From: Rheinheimera maricola
Lineage (GTDB): Bacteria; Pseudomonadota; Gammaproteobacteria; Enterobacterales; Alteromonadaceae
Direction of reading: 5' to 3'
Assembly (NCBI RefSeq): GCF_016918075.2
Contig: NZ_JAERPS020000001.1
Location: forward strand, 992,001 to 1,056,000
DNA: 64,000 bases
The position numbers and the translations under genes were made by a program. The notes beneath the pieces are model-generated. The model saw only the letters and a program-made list of their open reading frames with translations. It was not told the origin of the DNA and searched no databases. Position 1 is the stretch's first letter. Each line of letters starts with the position of its first letter. Below are positions 17,807-28,769 of the stretch, piece after piece.

Positions 17807-19276
17807 ATGACATCAACAGCACAAAATTCAGCATGTGATTTAATTCTGTTTGGTACCAAGGGCGATTTAGCCCGCCGTAAATTGTTACCGGCGATGTATC
17901 AGCTGGAAAAGGCCGACCTACTCTGTGCAGAGTCACGCATTATCGGTGTTGCCCGTGACGAAATGTCATCAGAAAGTTACGCAGAACTGGTGCTAACCAA
18001 CCTGAATAAATTCTTAAAAGAGCCGTTAGACAACGCCGTGTGGTTGCGGCTGAAACAAAAGTTGGTTTATGTACAACTTGATCTGTCAAATGAGCAGGAA
18101 TATAGCAAACTGACTTCCGTTGCAGATATTAGTAAGCGGGTGCCTGTAAGTTATTTTGCCACTCCACCGTCTTTATTTGGTGCGATTTGTAAAGGTTTAG
18201 CGGCTGCCGGTTTGTCAGCTGAGCCAGCGCGGGTGGTGCTGGAAAAACCTATTGGTCACGACTTAGCTTCATCTAAAGTGATTAACGATCAGGTTGCTGA
18301 GTTTTTCAAGGAAAGCCAGATATACCGCATTGACCACTACCTCGGTAAAGAAACGGTACTTAATTTACTGGCACTTCGTTTTGCCAACGCGATATTTGCC
18401 GGAAACTGGGATCATAACTCTATTGACCACGTGCAAATTACCGTTGCCGAAGAAGTTGGCGTTGAAGGGCGCTGGAGTTATTATGATGACGCCGGCCAAA
18501 TGCGCGACATGGTGCAAAATCATTTGTTGCAGGTGCTGACACTGATAGCGATGGAGCCGCCTGCGCGGTTAGATGCCGATAGCATTCGTGATGAAAAACT
18601 AAAAGTACTGAAAGCGCTACGCCGGATTGACATCAGCAATATTCAGGAAAAGACAGTCCGCGGACAGTATGGCAGTGGCTTTGTTGCAGGTAAGTCGGCT
18701 CCTGGTTATCTTGAAGAAGAGGGTGCACGGCCAAACAGCAAAACTGAAACCTTTATTGCTATAAAGGTAGATATTGATAACTGGCGTTGGGCTGGCGTGC
18801 CATTTTACCTGCGCACCGGTAAGCGCATGGCGTCTAAGCTCAGTGAAGTGGTTATTTGTTTCAAACCTCAGCCGCATAATATTTTTCATGCCACCTATAA
18901 TCAATTACCCGCTAATAAGTTGATCATCCGTTTGCAGCCCGATGAGGGTGTTGAAATTCAGGTATTAAATAAAATACCCGGCTTGGGCGAGCACATGCGT
19001 CTGCAGGAAAGTAAGCTCGATCTAAGCTTCGATGAAACCTTTAAATCGCAGCGTATTGCCGATGCTTACGAGCGGTTATTGCTGGAAGCCATGTTAGGTA
19101 ACCAGTATTTGTTTGTGCGTCGTGATGAAGTTGAACACGCCTGGAAGTGGGTTGATGGCATTTTGGATGCTTGGAAAACCAGTAACGAGCCACCGAAAAG
19201 CTATCAGGCTGGCAGCTGGGGGCCGGTAGCCGCTATTTCCATGCTGGCACGCGATGACCGTAACTGGGAAGAATAA
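17807..19276 (+). CDS. zwf: glucose-6-phosphate 1-dehydrogenase
   Basis: A 489-residue Zwf oxidising glucose-6-phosphate to 6-phosphogluconolactone with NADP or NAD. The nucleotide-binding GTKGDLARRKLLPA lies at 15-28. The substrate and catalytic motif RIDHYLGKE follows near 175, and FYLRTGKRM near 340 is conserved. It is the first gene of zwf-pgl-edd-glk-eda; pgl starts 4 bases after its stop. HexR sites and a promoter-like sequence precede it, so the whole set should rise when the ED intermediate KDPG accumulates. Confidence 0.97.
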   Translation: MTSTAQNSACDLILFGTKGDLARRKLLPAMYQLEKADLLCAESRIIGVARDEMSSESYAELVLTNLNKFLKEPLDNAVWLRLKQKLVYVQLDLSNEQEYSKLTSVADISKRVPVSYFATPPSLFGAICKGLAAAGLSAEPARVVLEKPIGHDLASSKVINDQVAEFFKESQIYRIDHYLGKETVLNLLALRFANAIFAGNWDHNSIDHVQITVAEEVGVEGRWSYYDDAGQMRDMVQNHLLQVLTLIAMEPPARLDADSIRDEKLKVLKALRRIDISNIQEKTVRGQYGSGFVAGKSAPGYLEEEGARPNSKTETFIAIKVDIDNWRWAGVPFYLRTGKRMASKLSEVVICFKPQPHNIFHATYNQLPANKLIIRLQPDEGVEIQVLNKIPGLGEHMRLQESKLDLSFDETFKSQRIADAYERLLLEAMLGNQYLFVRRDEVEHAWKWVDGILDAWKTSNEPPKSYQAGSWGPVAAISMLARDDRNWEE

Positions 19277-19279
19277 GTC

Positions 19280-19969
19280 ATGATGCAATTACAGCAATTT
19301 AGCGACACTGCCGCATTAAACCACGACTTCGCCTGCAGGCTGGTGAACATTTTACAACAGGCGATTGCTGAACGCGGTGTAGCATATTTAGTGGTATCGG
19401 GCGGCAAAACGCCGCAAGCATTGTTTAGCGCGCTAAGCACCACTGATTTAGCGTGGGACAAAGTTACGGTGTTATTGGCCGATGACCGGTGGTTGGATGA
19501 CAGCCAGCCTGACTCTAACGAGCGGTTAGTGAAAGCAACGTTATTACAACATAACGCGAAGGCCGCCCGTTTTATCAGCTTATATGCCGACACAGCATCA
19601 GCCTTTGATGGGGTGGTGCAGGTATTACCCCGTATCGCGACATTACCGACATTTGATGCGGTGATTTTGGGTATGGGTGAAGATGGCCACACAGCATCGC
19701 TGTTTCCTTGCAGTGCACAGATCCAACATGGTCTGGCCGCAGATGCACCCGCGGTTCTGGCAACAGAACCGACAACGGCACCTTACCAACGCATATCGCT
19801 CAGTCTGCCAAGGCTACTCAATAGCCGGCATATATTTTTGCATTTGGTGGGCAGTAATAAACTTTCAGTACTGGACAAAGCAATGGCGGGTACCGATGTG
19901 TTTGCCATGCCAATCCGGGCATTTTTACAGCATCCTGTTGCGACAGTAACAGCGATGTACACAGCTTAG
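19280..19969 (+). CDS. pgl: 6-phosphogluconolactonase (DevB type)
   Basis: A 229-residue protein with VVSGGKTPQALF, VTVLLADDRWLDDSQPDSN and ILGMGEDGHTASLFP, the signature blocks of the DevB/SOL lactonase family. It hydrolyses 6-phosphogluconolactone to 6-phosphogluconate. It begins 4 bases after zwf and ends 12 bases before edd, so it is the second step both in the pathway and in the operon. ATG at 19280 or 19283 could be used; GGAAG upstream fits either. Confidence 0.95.
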   Translation: MMQLQQFSDTAALNHDFACRLVNILQQAIAERGVAYLVVSGGKTPQALFSALSTTDLAWDKVTVLLADDRWLDDSQPDSNERLVKATLLQHNAKAARFISLYADTASAFDGVVQVLPRIATLPTFDAVILGMGEDGHTASLFPCSAQIQHGLAADAPAVLATEPTTAPYQRISLSLPRLLNSRHIFLHLVGSNKLSVLDKAMAGTDVFAMPIRAFLQHPVATVTAMYTA

Positions 19970-19981
19970 TAGGGGATAACG

Positions 19982-21814
19982 ATGGATCCTGTGATTCAAA
20001 AAGTAACGGACAGAATTATTGCCCGCAGCCAAAAAAGCCGCGACATATATTTGCAGCGCTTAGAGCAGGCCAGGTTAAAAGGTCCGCACCGTGGCGTACT
20101 CAGTTGCGGAAATCTGGCGCATGGTTTTGCCGCTTGTAATCAGCAGGATAAAAGTGATTTACGCAGCCTGACTAAAGCTAACATTGGCATAGTGTCGTCT
20201 TATAACGATATGCTGTCAGCACATCAACCCTATGAGCATTATCCGGCCATTATTAAGCAAGCTGTTGCCGAAGTGGGCAGCGTGGCACAATTTGCCGGTG
20301 GCGTGCCAGCAATGTGTGACGGCGTAACGCAAGGCCAGCCTGGCATGGAGCTGAGCCTATTAAGCCGCGATATAATTGCTATGTCTGCCGCGGTTGGTTT
20401 GTCGCACAATATGTTTGATGGCGGCTTAATGCTGGGTATTTGCGATAAAATTGTCCCCGGCCTGTTTATGGCGGCAATGAGTTTTGGTCATTTGCCATTT
20501 GTTTTTGTGCCGGCCGGTCCTATGCCATCAGGCATTCCTAATAAAGAAAAAGCCCGTGTCCGTCAATTGTATGCTGAAGGAAAAGTGGGCAAAGAGGAGC
20601 TACTCGAAGCCGAGTCAGCGTCTTATCATTCAGCGGGCACCTGTACTTTTTACGGCACAGCCAATTCTAATCAGCTGGTTGTTGAAATGATGGGCTTGCA
20701 TTTGCCGGGATCGTCTTTTGTAAACCCAGGTACAGCATTGCGTGATGAGTTAACCAAAGCTGCTGCGCGCCAGGTTACACGCTTAACCGATTTAGGTACT
20801 GATTATATGCCAGCAGGCAAGATGATTGATGCCAAAGCTATTGTTAACGGTATTGTGGGTTTGTTGGCAACGGGTGGCTCAACTAACCACACCATGCATC
20901 TTATTGCTATGGCGCGGTCAGCCGGTTTTATTGTGAACTGGGATGATTTTGCGGAATTGTCGGCAGCAACACCGTTGTTGACCCGTATTTACCCGAATGG
21001 CCAAGCGGATATAAATCATTTTCAATATGCGGGTGGCATGGCATTACTAATCCGCGAGTTACTGGATGCCGGTTTACTGCACGAAGATGTACAAACCGTC
21101 GCCGGGCCGGGTTTGCGCCGCTACACGCAGCAACCTGTGTTACAAGATGGCAAATTAGTATGGGTTGATGCACCGGCAACATCGCTCGACCCAGACGTGC
21201 TGGCAACAGTGAAAAAGCCATTTAAAGACCACGGTGGCCTTGAGGTGTTATCTGGCAATGTTGGCCGAGGCGTGATCAAAACTTCGGCCTTGCGTGAGGG
21301 TACTGAAGTGGTCAAAGCACCTGCAGTGGTCTTTTCCAGCCAACACGAACTAGATGCCGCGTTTAAAGCTGGTGAGCTGAATAAAGATTGCGTTGTGGTG
21401 GTTCGCTTTCAAGGGCCTAAAGCCTGTGGTATGCCGGAATTACATAAACTTACTCCTCCTCTTGGCGTGTTGCAGGACCGCGGTTTTAAAGTGGCACTGG
21501 TAACAGATGGCCGTATGTCTGGTGCGTCGGGTAAGGTTCCGGCTGCTATTCATGTCACACCAGAGGCCATAGATGGCGGCAATATTGCCCGTATTAATAG
21601 CGGTGACATGATGTTGGTTGATGGTTTAACCGGCCGTTTAGAAGTGCTGGTGCCAGAGGCTGAGTTTGCTGCACGAGAGGTTGCTACACTGGACATGGCA
21701 CCAAGTTATTACGGTATGGGCCGGGAAATGTTTGGCGCGCTGCGCAGTCAGTTGACCGGTGCCGAGCAGGGAGCCTGTAGCCTGTTTACCACTGAGGAGC
21801 ACTTGCATGGCTAA
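19982..21814 (+). CDS. edd: phosphogluconate dehydratase
   Basis: A 610-residue IlvD/Edd-family iron-sulfur enzyme converting 6-phosphogluconate to 2-keto-3-deoxy-6-phosphogluconate. Visible motifs include [38 protein letters not shown], the [13 protein letters not shown] cysteine region and [16 protein letters not shown]. It carries AGGGGA upstream of the ATG. Its last 8 bases overlap glk. Length and motifs match Edd rather than the shorter dihydroxyacid dehydratase IlvD. Confidence 0.96.
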   Translation: MDPVIQKVTDRIIARSQKSRDIYLQRLEQARLKGPHRGVLSCGNLAHGFAACNQQDKSDLRSLTKANIGIVSSYNDMLSAHQPYEHYPAIIKQAVAEVGSVAQFAGGVPAMCDGVTQGQPGMELSLLSRDIIAMSAAVGLSHNMFDGGLMLGICDKIVPGLFMAAMSFGHLPFVFVPAGPMPSGIPNKEKARVRQLYAEGKVGKEELLEAESASYHSAGTCTFYGTANSNQLVVEMMGLHLPGSSFVNPGTALRDELTKAAARQVTRLTDLGTDYMPAGKMIDAKAIVNGIVGLLATGGSTNHTMHLIAMARSAGFIVNWDDFAELSAATPLLTRIYPNGQADINHFQYAGGMALLIRELLDAGLLHEDVQTVAGPGLRRYTQQPVLQDGKLVWVDAPATSLDPDVLATVKKPFKDHGGLEVLSGNVGRGVIKTSALREGTEVVKAPAVVFSSQHELDAAFKAGELNKDCVVVVRFQGPKACGMPELHKLTPPLGVLQDRGFKVALVTDGRMSGASGKVPAAIHVTPEAIDGGNIARINSGDMMLVDGLTGRLEVLVPEAEFAAREVATLDMAPSYYGMGREMFGALRSQLTGAEQGACSLFTTEEHLHG

Positions 21815-22781
21815 GCTGCCCACACATGCTATCGTCGCCGACATAGGTGGTACTAACGCCCGTTTTAGCCGCGTTTCGCTTGATAACTTGGCATTAGACA
21901 AAGTGGCTGTTTATCCCTGCGCGCAATTTGCCACCCTGGCAGATGCATTAAGCCACTATATGCAACAGCAAGCGTTAACTGACATTAAACATGTGGCAAT
22001 TGCCATTGCCTGTCCGGTTACCGGCGATCATGTCAGTATGACCAACTTTCATTGGCAGTTTTCTGTGCAGGCAATGCAGCAGCAGCTGGGGCTGACAGCG
22101 TTAAATGTTATTAATGATTTTACTGCAGTCGCAATGTGTTTACCGGCCTTAACTGCCGAGCAAAAAGTTAAACTGGGCAACGGTAACACGCAAAGTGGTC
22201 AGCCTATTGCGGTATTAGGTGCCGGCACTGGCTTGGGCGTTGCACATTTACTCGAAGTTAACGGTCAGTTTCTCGCATTACCTGGCGAAGGCGGACATGT
22301 CGATTGGGCAGCACAAAATGAACAAGAGTGGTTTATTCAGCAAATGCTGGCTAAAGAGTACGGTCACGTATCGCCGGAACGCTTGCTGTCTGGCCCCGGT
22401 TTAGAAGCCATATATAAAGCACTGGCACTGCATCGTCAGCAAGTTGCTGAGCCATTGAACGCAGCTGAAATTGCCCGCTTGGCACTTAGCGGGCAAAGTT
22501 CGCTGGCGCAAGATACTGTGCAGCAGTTCTTTGCGTCATTGGGAAGCGTAGCCGGTGATCTCGCCCTGACACTCAGCACTTTTGGTGGTGTTTACATCGC
22601 CGGCGGCATTGTACCCAAGTTATTGCCTCTGCTTGCAAACAGCGAGTTTAGAGCACGTTTTGAAGCAAAAGGTCGGTTTAGCGCATTCAATCGCCAGATC
22701 GCTACCTATGTCGTGACAGCAGAGCAGCCGGGTTTAGTCGGTGCTGCGGTCTATCTGAAACAATTTTTGGCGAGTAATTAA
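21807..22781 (+). CDS. glk: glucokinase
   Basis: A 324-residue ATP-dependent hexokinase-fold glucokinase of the E. coli Glk type. [13 protein letters not shown] is the N-terminal phosphate loop, INDFTAVAM carries the catalytic Asp region, [11 protein letters not shown] is the second phosphate motif and [10 protein letters not shown] the sugar site. It supplies glucose-6-phosphate to Zwf. ATG at 21807 overlaps edd by 8 bases and has GAGGAG upstream; the in-frame start at 21759 lies deep inside edd and is rejected. eda begins one base after its stop. Confidence 0.95.
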   Translation: MAKLPTHAIVADIGGTNARFSRVSLDNLALDKVAVYPCAQFATLADALSHYMQQQALTDIKHVAIAIACPVTGDHVSMTNFHWQFSVQAMQQQLGLTALNVINDFTAVAMCLPALTAEQKVKLGNGNTQSGQPIAVLGAGTGLGVAHLLEVNGQFLALPGEGGHVDWAAQNEQEWFIQQMLAKEYGHVSPERLLSGPGLEAIYKALALHRQQVAEPLNAAEIARLALSGQSSLAQDTVQQFFASLGSVAGDLALTLSTFGGVYIAGGIVPKLLPLLANSEFRARFEAKGRFSAFNRQIATYVVTAEQPGLVGAAVYLKQFLASN

Positions 22782-22782
22782 T

Positions 22783-23430
22783 ATGGCTTTTGAAAACTGG
22801 CAGTTACAACCTGGCATCTTGTTTGAGCAAGGCCCAGTAGTACCGGTGATTGTAATAAAAGATTTAGCTGATGCCGTGCCAATGGCAAAAGCGTTGTTGG
22901 CCGGCGGTATTAAAGTGCTGGAAGTCACGTTGCGCACACCCGCCGCACTGGATGCGATTCGGCTACTTGCACAAGAAGTACCGGAAGCTATTGTCGGTGC
23001 CGGCACGGTGACTACAGCAGCACAACTGCAGCAAGTTGTTGACGCTGGCGCTAAATTTGCTATTAGCCCGGGACTGACCCGAGAACTGTTGCAAGCAGGC
23101 AAAGATGCCACAATCCCGCTTATTCCAGGTATCGCCAGTATTTCCGAGCTAATGGAAGGCACCGGTTTAGGCTACAGCCACTTTAAGTTTTTTCCGGCAG
23201 AAGCCGCTGGTGGTGTAAAAACATTGAAATCTATCCACGGGCCTTTTGCGGATATTCGTTTTTGTCCGACTGGCGGCATTAACGAAAAAAACTTCCTCGA
23301 ATATCTGGCATTGCCAAACGTCAAATGTGTAGGTGGCTCATGGATAGTGCCGGACGATGCCGTGGCTAGCAAAGATTGGGGCCGCATTACCGAGTTGTGT
23401 AAAACTGCGGTTGAGCAGGCTAAAGGCTGA
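22783..23430 (+). CDS. eda: KDPG/KHG aldolase
   Basis: A 215-residue class I aldolase splitting 2-keto-3-deoxy-6-phosphogluconate into pyruvate and glyceraldehyde-3-phosphate. The Schiff-base Lys is in [16 protein letters not shown], and the catalytic Glu region is [19 protein letters not shown] and FCPTGGI are also typical. It is the last gene of the zwf operon and ends before a strong terminator, so the operon contains the complete route from glucose to pyruvate and GAP. Confidence 0.96.
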   Translation: MAFENWQLQPGILFEQGPVVPVIVIKDLADAVPMAKALLAGGIKVLEVTLRTPAALDAIRLLAQEVPEAIVGAGTVTTAAQLQQVVDAGAKFAISPGLTRELLQAGKDATIPLIPGIASISELMEGTGLGYSHFKFFPAEAAGGVKTLKSIHGPFADIRFCPTGGINEKNFLEYLALPNVKCVGGSWIVPDDAVASKDWGRITELCKTAVEQAKG

Positions 23431-23480
23431 AAAACCGCACTACAACATCAGCGGCGAGCTTAATCGCACTAATAAACATT

Positions 23481-23511
23481 AAAACGCCCGGACATTCCGG
23501 GCGTTTGTTTT
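23481..23511 (+). terminator. terminator of the zwf-pgl-edd-glk-eda operon
   Basis: AAACGCCCGGA (23482-23492) pairs perfectly with TCCGGGCGTTT (23496-23506) around a CAT loop, followed by a T-rich stretch. Confidence 0.93.
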
Positions 23512-23605
23512 GAGTTTGTCGCAGAAAAGGCGTATAGTAGCGCACTTTTTACCCTGTGGGGCCGACATTGCCTGCATGCCGATTTAACCTGCTCTGGAAC
23601 ACACT

Positions 23606-25195
23606 GTGATATCAACTGCTAACATTACAATGCAATTTGGCGCTAAGCCGCTGTTTGAAAACATTTCGATTAAATTTGGCGAGGGAAATCGCTACGGTTT
23701 GATCGGCGCCAATGGCTGCGGCAAATCGACTTTTATGAAAATTTTAAGCCGCGAGTTAGAGCCCAGCGGCGGTAATGTTTTTGTTGAGCCAAATCACCGT
23801 GTAGCGAAGCTGCATCAAGACCAGTTTGCCTTTGAGAAATACAGTGTTATCGACACGGTAATTATGGGCCACGCAGAACTGTGGGCAGTTAAAGAAGAGC
23901 GCGATCGTATCTACGGTAGTGCGGAAATGAGCGAAGAAGACGGCATGAAAGTGGCCGACTTAGAAGTCGCTTTCGGTGAAATGGATGGCTACACAGCAGA
24001 GTCCCGTGCCGGTGAGTTGCTCATTGGCGTGGGTATTCCGGTAGAGCAGCATTTTGGCCTGATGTCCGCCATCGCGCCGGGTTTTAAACTGCGGGTATTA
24101 CTGGCACAAGTACTGTTTGCCGATCCAGAAATCATGTTACTGGACGAACCGACCAACAACCTCGACATTAATACTATTCGTTGGTTGGAAAATGTGTTGG
24201 CCGAGCGCAACAGCACCATGGTTATCATTTCTCACGACCGTCACTTTTTAAATAGCGTATGTACGCACATGGCAGATTTAGACTACGGCGAGTTACGTCT
24301 ATATCCAGGTAACTATGACGAATACATGTTTGCGGCCACTCAGTCTCGCGAGCGTTTGCTCTCTGATAACGCGAAGAAAAAAGCTCAAATAGCGGAGCTG
24401 CAAACCTTCGTCAGCCGCTTCTCAGCTAACGCTTCAAAGGCTAAGCAAGCGACATCGCGCGCCAAGCAGATTGATAAAATTCAACTAGAAGAAGTTAAAG
24501 CATCCAGCCGGGTTAACCCGTTTATTCGCTTCGAACAGCAAAAGCAGCTGTATCGCCTGGCACTGGAAGTCGAAGGGTTGAATAAAAGCTTTGGCGAACT
24601 AACCTTACTGAAAAACCTTAGTTTAACCATCGAAGTAGGTGAAAAAGTCGCTATTTTAGGTGCCAACGGTATTGGTAAAACCACCTTACTTAAATGCTTA
24701 GTTGGTGATACTAAGCCAGAATCTGGTACGGTGAAATGGTCAGAGAACGCCAAAATTGGTTATTATGCGCAGGACCATGCACATGAATTCAGTGAAGCCA
24801 TGACATTGTTTGACTGGATGAGTCAGTGGAAACAACCGTCTGACGATGAACAAGCTATTCGTGGGATTCTTGGCCGGTTATTATTCTCACAAGATGAGAT
24901 TAAAAAATCGGTCAAAGTGTTATCCGGTGGTGAAAAGGGCCGGATGTTGTTCGGCAAATTAATGCTGCAACGGCCTAATATTCTGGTGATGGATGAACCA
25001 ACTAACCACCTTGATATGGAGTCGATTGAATCATTAAACCTGGCACTGGAACATTACAAAGGGACCTTACTGTTTGTCAGCCATGACCGCGAGTTTGTTT
25101 CCAGTCTGGCCAGCCGTATTATTGAAATTACTGACAAAGATATCCGAAACTTTGTCGGTACTTACGAAGAGTATCTGGCAGCACAAGCCGTTTAA
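23606..25195 (+). CDS. ybiT: ABC-F family ATPase YbiT
   Basis: A 529-residue ABC-F protein that aligns from end to end with E. coli YbiT. The first domain has [10 protein letters not shown] and [10 protein letters not shown]; the second has [20 protein letters not shown] and MDEPTNHLD. The linker [20 protein letters not shown] is a YbiT/EttA-type interdomain segment. ABC-F proteins of this group bind the ribosomal E site. The start is a GTG ([12 protein letters not shown]), supported by residue-for-residue match to the YbiT N-terminus, although the upstream GGAA is weak. Confidence 0.94.
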   Translation: MISTANITMQFGAKPLFENISIKFGEGNRYGLIGANGCGKSTFMKILSRELEPSGGNVFVEPNHRVAKLHQDQFAFEKYSVIDTVIMGHAELWAVKEERDRIYGSAEMSEEDGMKVADLEVAFGEMDGYTAESRAGELLIGVGIPVEQHFGLMSAIAPGFKLRVLLAQVLFADPEIMLLDEPTNNLDINTIRWLENVLAERNSTMVIISHDRHFLNSVCTHMADLDYGELRLYPGNYDEYMFAATQSRERLLSDNAKKKAQIAELQTFVSRFSANASKAKQATSRAKQIDKIQLEEVKASSRVNPFIRFEQQKQLYRLALEVEGLNKSFGELTLLKNLSLTIEVGEKVAILGANGIGKTTLLKCLVGDTKPESGTVKWSENAKIGYYAQDHAHEFSEAMTLFDWMSQWKQPSDDEQAIRGILGRLLFSQDEIKKSVKVLSGGEKGRMLFGKLMLQRPNILVMDEPTNHLDMESIESLNLALEHYKGTLLFVSHDREFVSSLASRIIEITDKDIRNFVGTYEEYLAAQAV

Positions 25196-25222
25196 TCACA
25201 CCATTGTTAATGAGACAATACT

Positions 25223-25253
25223 AAAGCCGGTTGATTTCTGACCGGCTTTTTCC
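25223..25253 (+). terminator. terminator after ybiT
   Basis: AAAGCCGGT (25223-25231) pairs with ACCGGCTTT (25241-25249) and the arm continues into TTTTT. Confidence 0.9.
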
Positions 25254-25405
25254 TTGAAATTTCCGTCTTTTATCCCCATGTCTGTGTCAGAGCTGTTGAA
25301 TCACGCCCGTCAAAATAGCATTTTGTGTTGTGGCATCACTAAGGTTTTAGCCGCGTAGTACATAATATATTTATACAGTTTAAGGGCTAAATAAGAGGAA
25401 GCATT

Positions 25406-25873
25406 ATGAAAATTAATATAGGTATTGATGAAGACCAGCGTAAAGCAATTGCTCAGGGGTTGTCTGTGTTGCTAGCCGACAGCTACACCTTGTATTTAAA
25501 AACACATAATTATCATTGGAATGTTACCGGCCCGATGTTTCAGACTCTACACACCTTGTTTGAAACGCAATATAACGAACTAGCGTTAGCGGTAGATGAA
25601 ATAGCTGAACGGATCCGTGCCTTAGGAGAATTTGCCCCAGGTTCTTACAAAGAATATGCCAAACTTACCAGCATTAAAGAAGCTGATGGTATTCCTTCTG
25701 CCGAAGAGATGATTAAAGATTTGGTGAAAGGCCAGGAAGCTATTGCTAAAACAGCACGTTCAATTGTACCAGTTGCAGCAGATGCCTCGGATGAGGTAAC
25801 GCTTGATCTACTAACACAACGTATGACAGTACATGAAAAAACCGCCTGGATGTTACGCAGTCTGGTAGCTTAA
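25406..25873 (+). CDS. Dps/ferritin-like DNA-protection protein
   Basis: A 155-residue four-helix-bundle protein. The ferroxidase residues are in [13 protein letters not shown] and [11 protein letters not shown], the intersubunit site of Dps proteins. It should form 12-mers that oxidise and store iron with hydrogen peroxide and thereby protect DNA. The N-terminal tail is short with few lysines, so direct DNA binding is doubtful. AAGAGGAAG precedes the ATG. It is flanked by terminators and is a single-gene unit. No OxyR site could be assigned with confidence. Confidence 0.92.
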   Translation: MKINIGIDEDQRKAIAQGLSVLLADSYTLYLKTHNYHWNVTGPMFQTLHTLFETQYNELALAVDEIAERIRALGEFAPGSYKEYAKLTSIKEADGIPSAEEMIKDLVKGQEAIAKTARSIVPVAADASDEVTLDLLTQRMTVHEKTAWMLRSLVA

Positions 25874-25878
25874 ACGTT

Positions 25879-25923
25879 AAGTTGGCACCGCGCTGACGCT
25901 GTTCGCTGTGCCAACTTGTTATT
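25879..25923 (+). terminator. probable terminator after the dps-like gene
   Basis: AAGTTGGCAC (25879-25888) and GTGCCAACTT (25908-25917) pair perfectly around a 19-base loop, with a T-rich but interrupted tail. Confidence 0.6.
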
Positions 25924-26078
25924 TGCCCGCCTTGTGGTTTTTATCAAGGTAAGTTTATAAAAACGCACTACATTGAAAAAAGACTAAGATTTTCTGACCA
26001 AAGCTTGTAAAATCGCTTGCAGCAGTAACACTTAGAGCTGACGTTAGTACATAGATGTCAGCTGAAGGAGAATCGTCA

Positions 26079-26924
26079 ATGAAAGCGTTGCAGTATGCAC
26101 AAAATGTTGCAGATCTGTTTGCTTTACCTGAAGGATACTTGCGGGTAAAAGAGCTAATGGACTCTGATACGGCCAGCTTGGATGAAATTGCAGACGTTAT
26201 TTTGTTGGACCCGGTGCTAACCTCAAAATTATTGAAGCTGGCCAATAGCGCTATTTATAATCTGCCCTATCAGGTTGAAAATGTCAGTAAGGCTTTGTTG
26301 GTGCTGGGTAAAACGCAAGTTTACAACCTGGTGCTAAGCATAGGTATTTCATCAGCATGTAGCAAAGTAGATACATCGGCAATCGATTTAGAGCGATTTT
26401 GGGAGCAAAGTATTAATGCAGCCCTGATTGCGAAATTCCTCGCGCAATGTTGTAAAATCAAACCGACAGACAGATTTTATGTCGCTGGATTATTGCATAA
26501 CATTGGTGAGTTGGTGGTTTTACAAAACAACACTGAGGTAGCGCATAGCTGTCAGGATTATGGTGTGGAAGAGCGTCCGTGGCAGTTACAACAACGCTTA
26601 TTGCAATTTAGTTATGCTGAGTGTGGTGCTGAGCTGTTGCATTTATGGCATTTACCCGACAGTATCGTCGAACCCGTAGCCCTACAACACAACACTAAAT
26701 TTGATCAGAAAAACAAAGCGCAGTTAATTATATATTTGGCAGTTAGGCTGGCGTTGGCTAATCAGCATCCGGAGCTATACTCCACCAAACAACTTATTGA
26801 CCCCTTTGTGCTCGAGTTACTTGATTTAACTCAGCCCGATATACTCCGGGCTATAGATTTTTGTAATACAGAAGGTTTGTTTATCCTCTCCGTATTAAAT
26901 CCCAGGATCAGCACTATTTATTAA
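26079..26924 (+). CDS. HDOD domain signalling protein
   Basis: A 281-residue protein built around an HDOD domain (about 10-210). [35 protein letters not shown] and [13 protein letters not shown] are the usual blocks. The HD dyad is replaced by His-Asn, normal for HDOD, so it is probably a non-catalytic regulatory scaffold. No second domain is recognisable. ATG at 26079 follows GAAGGAG and is preferred to 26055. It stands alone upstream of maeA with no visible terminator between them. Confidence 0.85.
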   Translation: MKALQYAQNVADLFALPEGYLRVKELMDSDTASLDEIADVILLDPVLTSKLLKLANSAIYNLPYQVENVSKALLVLGKTQVYNLVLSIGISSACSKVDTSAIDLERFWEQSINAALIAKFLAQCCKIKPTDRFYVAGLLHNIGELVVLQNNTEVAHSCQDYGVEERPWQLQQRLLQFSYAECGAELLHLWHLPDSIVEPVALQHNTKFDQKNKAQLIIYLAVRLALANQHPELYSTKQLIDPFVLELLDLTQPDILRAIDFCNTEGLFILSVLNPRISTIY

Positions 26925-26977
26925 TCTATCTGCTGCATAGCTCTTATTGCGCTGTGCAGTTTTTCGGAATGCCTTTC

Positions 26978-28672
26978 ATGAACAGCCCAAATACTAAATC
27001 GCCTCTTTACACCGCTTACGCGGGTTCTGCATTGCTAGAAACGCCATTACTTAACAAAGGTAGCGCCTTTACTGCTGAAGAACGTTTAGCATTTAACCTG
27101 GCGGGTTTACTGCCGCCGCGTTATGAAACGATTGAAGAGCAGGTTAGCCGAGCGTATCTGCAATATAAAAGCTTTGACACGGCAATCAACAAACACATCT
27201 ATCTGCGGGCCATTCAGGATAATAACGAAACCTTGTTTTATAGCTTGTTACAACAACATCTCGATGAAATGTTGCCCATTGTATATACGCCAACAGTAGG
27301 GGATGCCTGTGAGCAGTTTTCTGACATTTACCGCAGTGCTCGTGGTTTGTTTATTAGCTATCAAGACCGGTATCAACTTGATGACGTGCTACGCAATGCT
27401 ACGAAACGCAAAGTAAAAGTTATTGTAATTACCGACGGGGAACGTGTTTTAGGTTTGGGAGATCAGGGTATTGGCGGCATGGGGATCTCTATTGGTAAGT
27501 TGTCGTTATACACCGCTTGCGGTGGTATAAGTCCGGCTTATACCTTGCCCGTGATGCTTGATGTTGGTACCAACAATGAAAAGCTGCTTAATGATCCAAT
27601 GTACATGGGGTTGCGGCACAAGCGGGTAAATCAGCTTGAATACGATGAGTTTGTCGATTTGTTTATTAAGGCGGTAAAACGGCGCTGGCCCGAGGCTATT
27701 ATACAATTTGAAGATTTTGCTCAGCCCAATGCCATGCCGTTGCTACAACGTTATCGCGAACAAGTATGTTGTTTTAATGATGATATTCAGGGTACTGCGG
27801 CGGTAACAGTAGGAACCTTGTTAGCGGCGTGCAGAAGTAAGCAGGTTAAATTGTCAGCGCAAAAAGTGGTGTTTGTTGGCGCTGGCTCTGCAGGCTGTGG
27901 TATCGCAGAGCAAGTGATAAGCCAGATGGTTGCCGAAGGTGTTAGCGAGGCGCAGGCACGTAGCCAGATTTTCATGATTGACCGTTTCGGCTTACTTACC
28001 GATAGTACGCCTGGGCTGCGTGATTTTCAGCAAGCACTGGTGCAATCATCAACGGCGATAGCCGACTGGAGTTACAGTAGCGAGTTTCCAAGCTTACGTG
28101 ATGTGATGAACTGCGCCAAACCCGGCGTGTTGATTGGTGTATCGGGGCAACCAGGTTTGTTCACTGAGGCCGTAGTTAAGGCAATGAAGAAAGGTTGTGA
28201 CACGCCAATCATTTTCCCGCTGTCTAATCCATCGCGGCAGATTGAAGCAACGCCTGAGCAGGTAATAAACTGGACTGAAGGGGATGTCATTATTGCAACC
28301 GGCAGCCCATTTCCTGCGGTAAGTTACGCCGGTAAGCGTTATCCAATTGCCCAATGTAACAACAGCTATATATTTCCGGGGATTGGCCTGGGGGTATTGG
28401 CTTGTAAAGCCAGGTTAATCAGTGATGAAATGTTGGGCTCGGCCAGCAAAACCCTGTCTGAAGCATCGCCCTTGGCAAATACTGGTCAGGGTGGCTTGTT
28501 GCCGGCCTTTACCGAACTGGCGGCATTGAGCAAGCAGATAGCCTTTAATGTGGCCAAAACAGCGATGCAACAAGGGTTGGCATTGGAACTGGCAGATGAG
28601 TTGTTATGGCAAAAAATTAATGACAATTTTTGGACGCCACAATATCGGCAATATAAACGCGTCAGTGCTTAA
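26978..28672 (+). CDS. maeA: NAD-dependent malic enzyme
   Basis: A 564-residue malic enzyme of the MaeA/SfcA type, which decarboxylates malate to pyruvate with [16 protein letters not shown] and [15 protein letters not shown] lie in the malate site, [12 protein letters not shown] holds metal ligands and [15 protein letters not shown] is the Rossmann nucleotide motif. The length equals E. coli MaeA (565). ATG at 26978 with CGGAA upstream is preferred to GTG 26954. A perfect 20-base palindrome overlaps its stop codon. Confidence 0.95.
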   Translation: MNSPNTKSPLYTAYAGSALLETPLLNKGSAFTAEERLAFNLAGLLPPRYETIEEQVSRAYLQYKSFDTAINKHIYLRAIQDNNETLFYSLLQQHLDEMLPIVYTPTVGDACEQFSDIYRSARGLFISYQDRYQLDDVLRNATKRKVKVIVITDGERVLGLGDQGIGGMGISIGKLSLYTACGGISPAYTLPVMLDVGTNNEKLLNDPMYMGLRHKRVNQLEYDEFVDLFIKAVKRRWPEAIIQFEDFAQPNAMPLLQRYREQVCCFNDDIQGTAAVTVGTLLAACRSKQVKLSAQKVVFVGAGSAGCGIAEQVISQMVAEGVSEAQARSQIFMIDRFGLLTDSTPGLRDFQQALVQSSTAIADWSYSSEFPSLRDVMNCAKPGVLIGVSGQPGLFTEAVVKAMKKGCDTPIIFPLSNPSRQIEATPEQVINWTEGDVIIATGSPFPAVSYAGKRYPIAQCNNSYIFPGIGLGVLACKARLISDEMLGSASKTLSEASPLANTGQGGLLPAFTELAALSKQIAFNVAKTAMQQGLALELADELLWQKINDNFWTPQYRQYKRVSA

Positions 28673-28680
28673 GCACTGAC
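28661..28680. repeat. perfect 20-base palindrome across the maeA stop codon
   Basis: GTCAGTGCTTAAGCACTGAC is fully self-complementary and contains the TAA stop. No T tract follows, so it is not a standard terminator; it may act as a 3' stabilising hairpin or be coincidental. Confidence 0.6.
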
Positions 28681-28769
28681 AAAGCTGGTTACAATTAGTT
28701 TTAGACTAATCGACAGACTGCGGGTAGGCTTGGGGTGGTAATATCCACAATAACAAGGAACCCAATATA

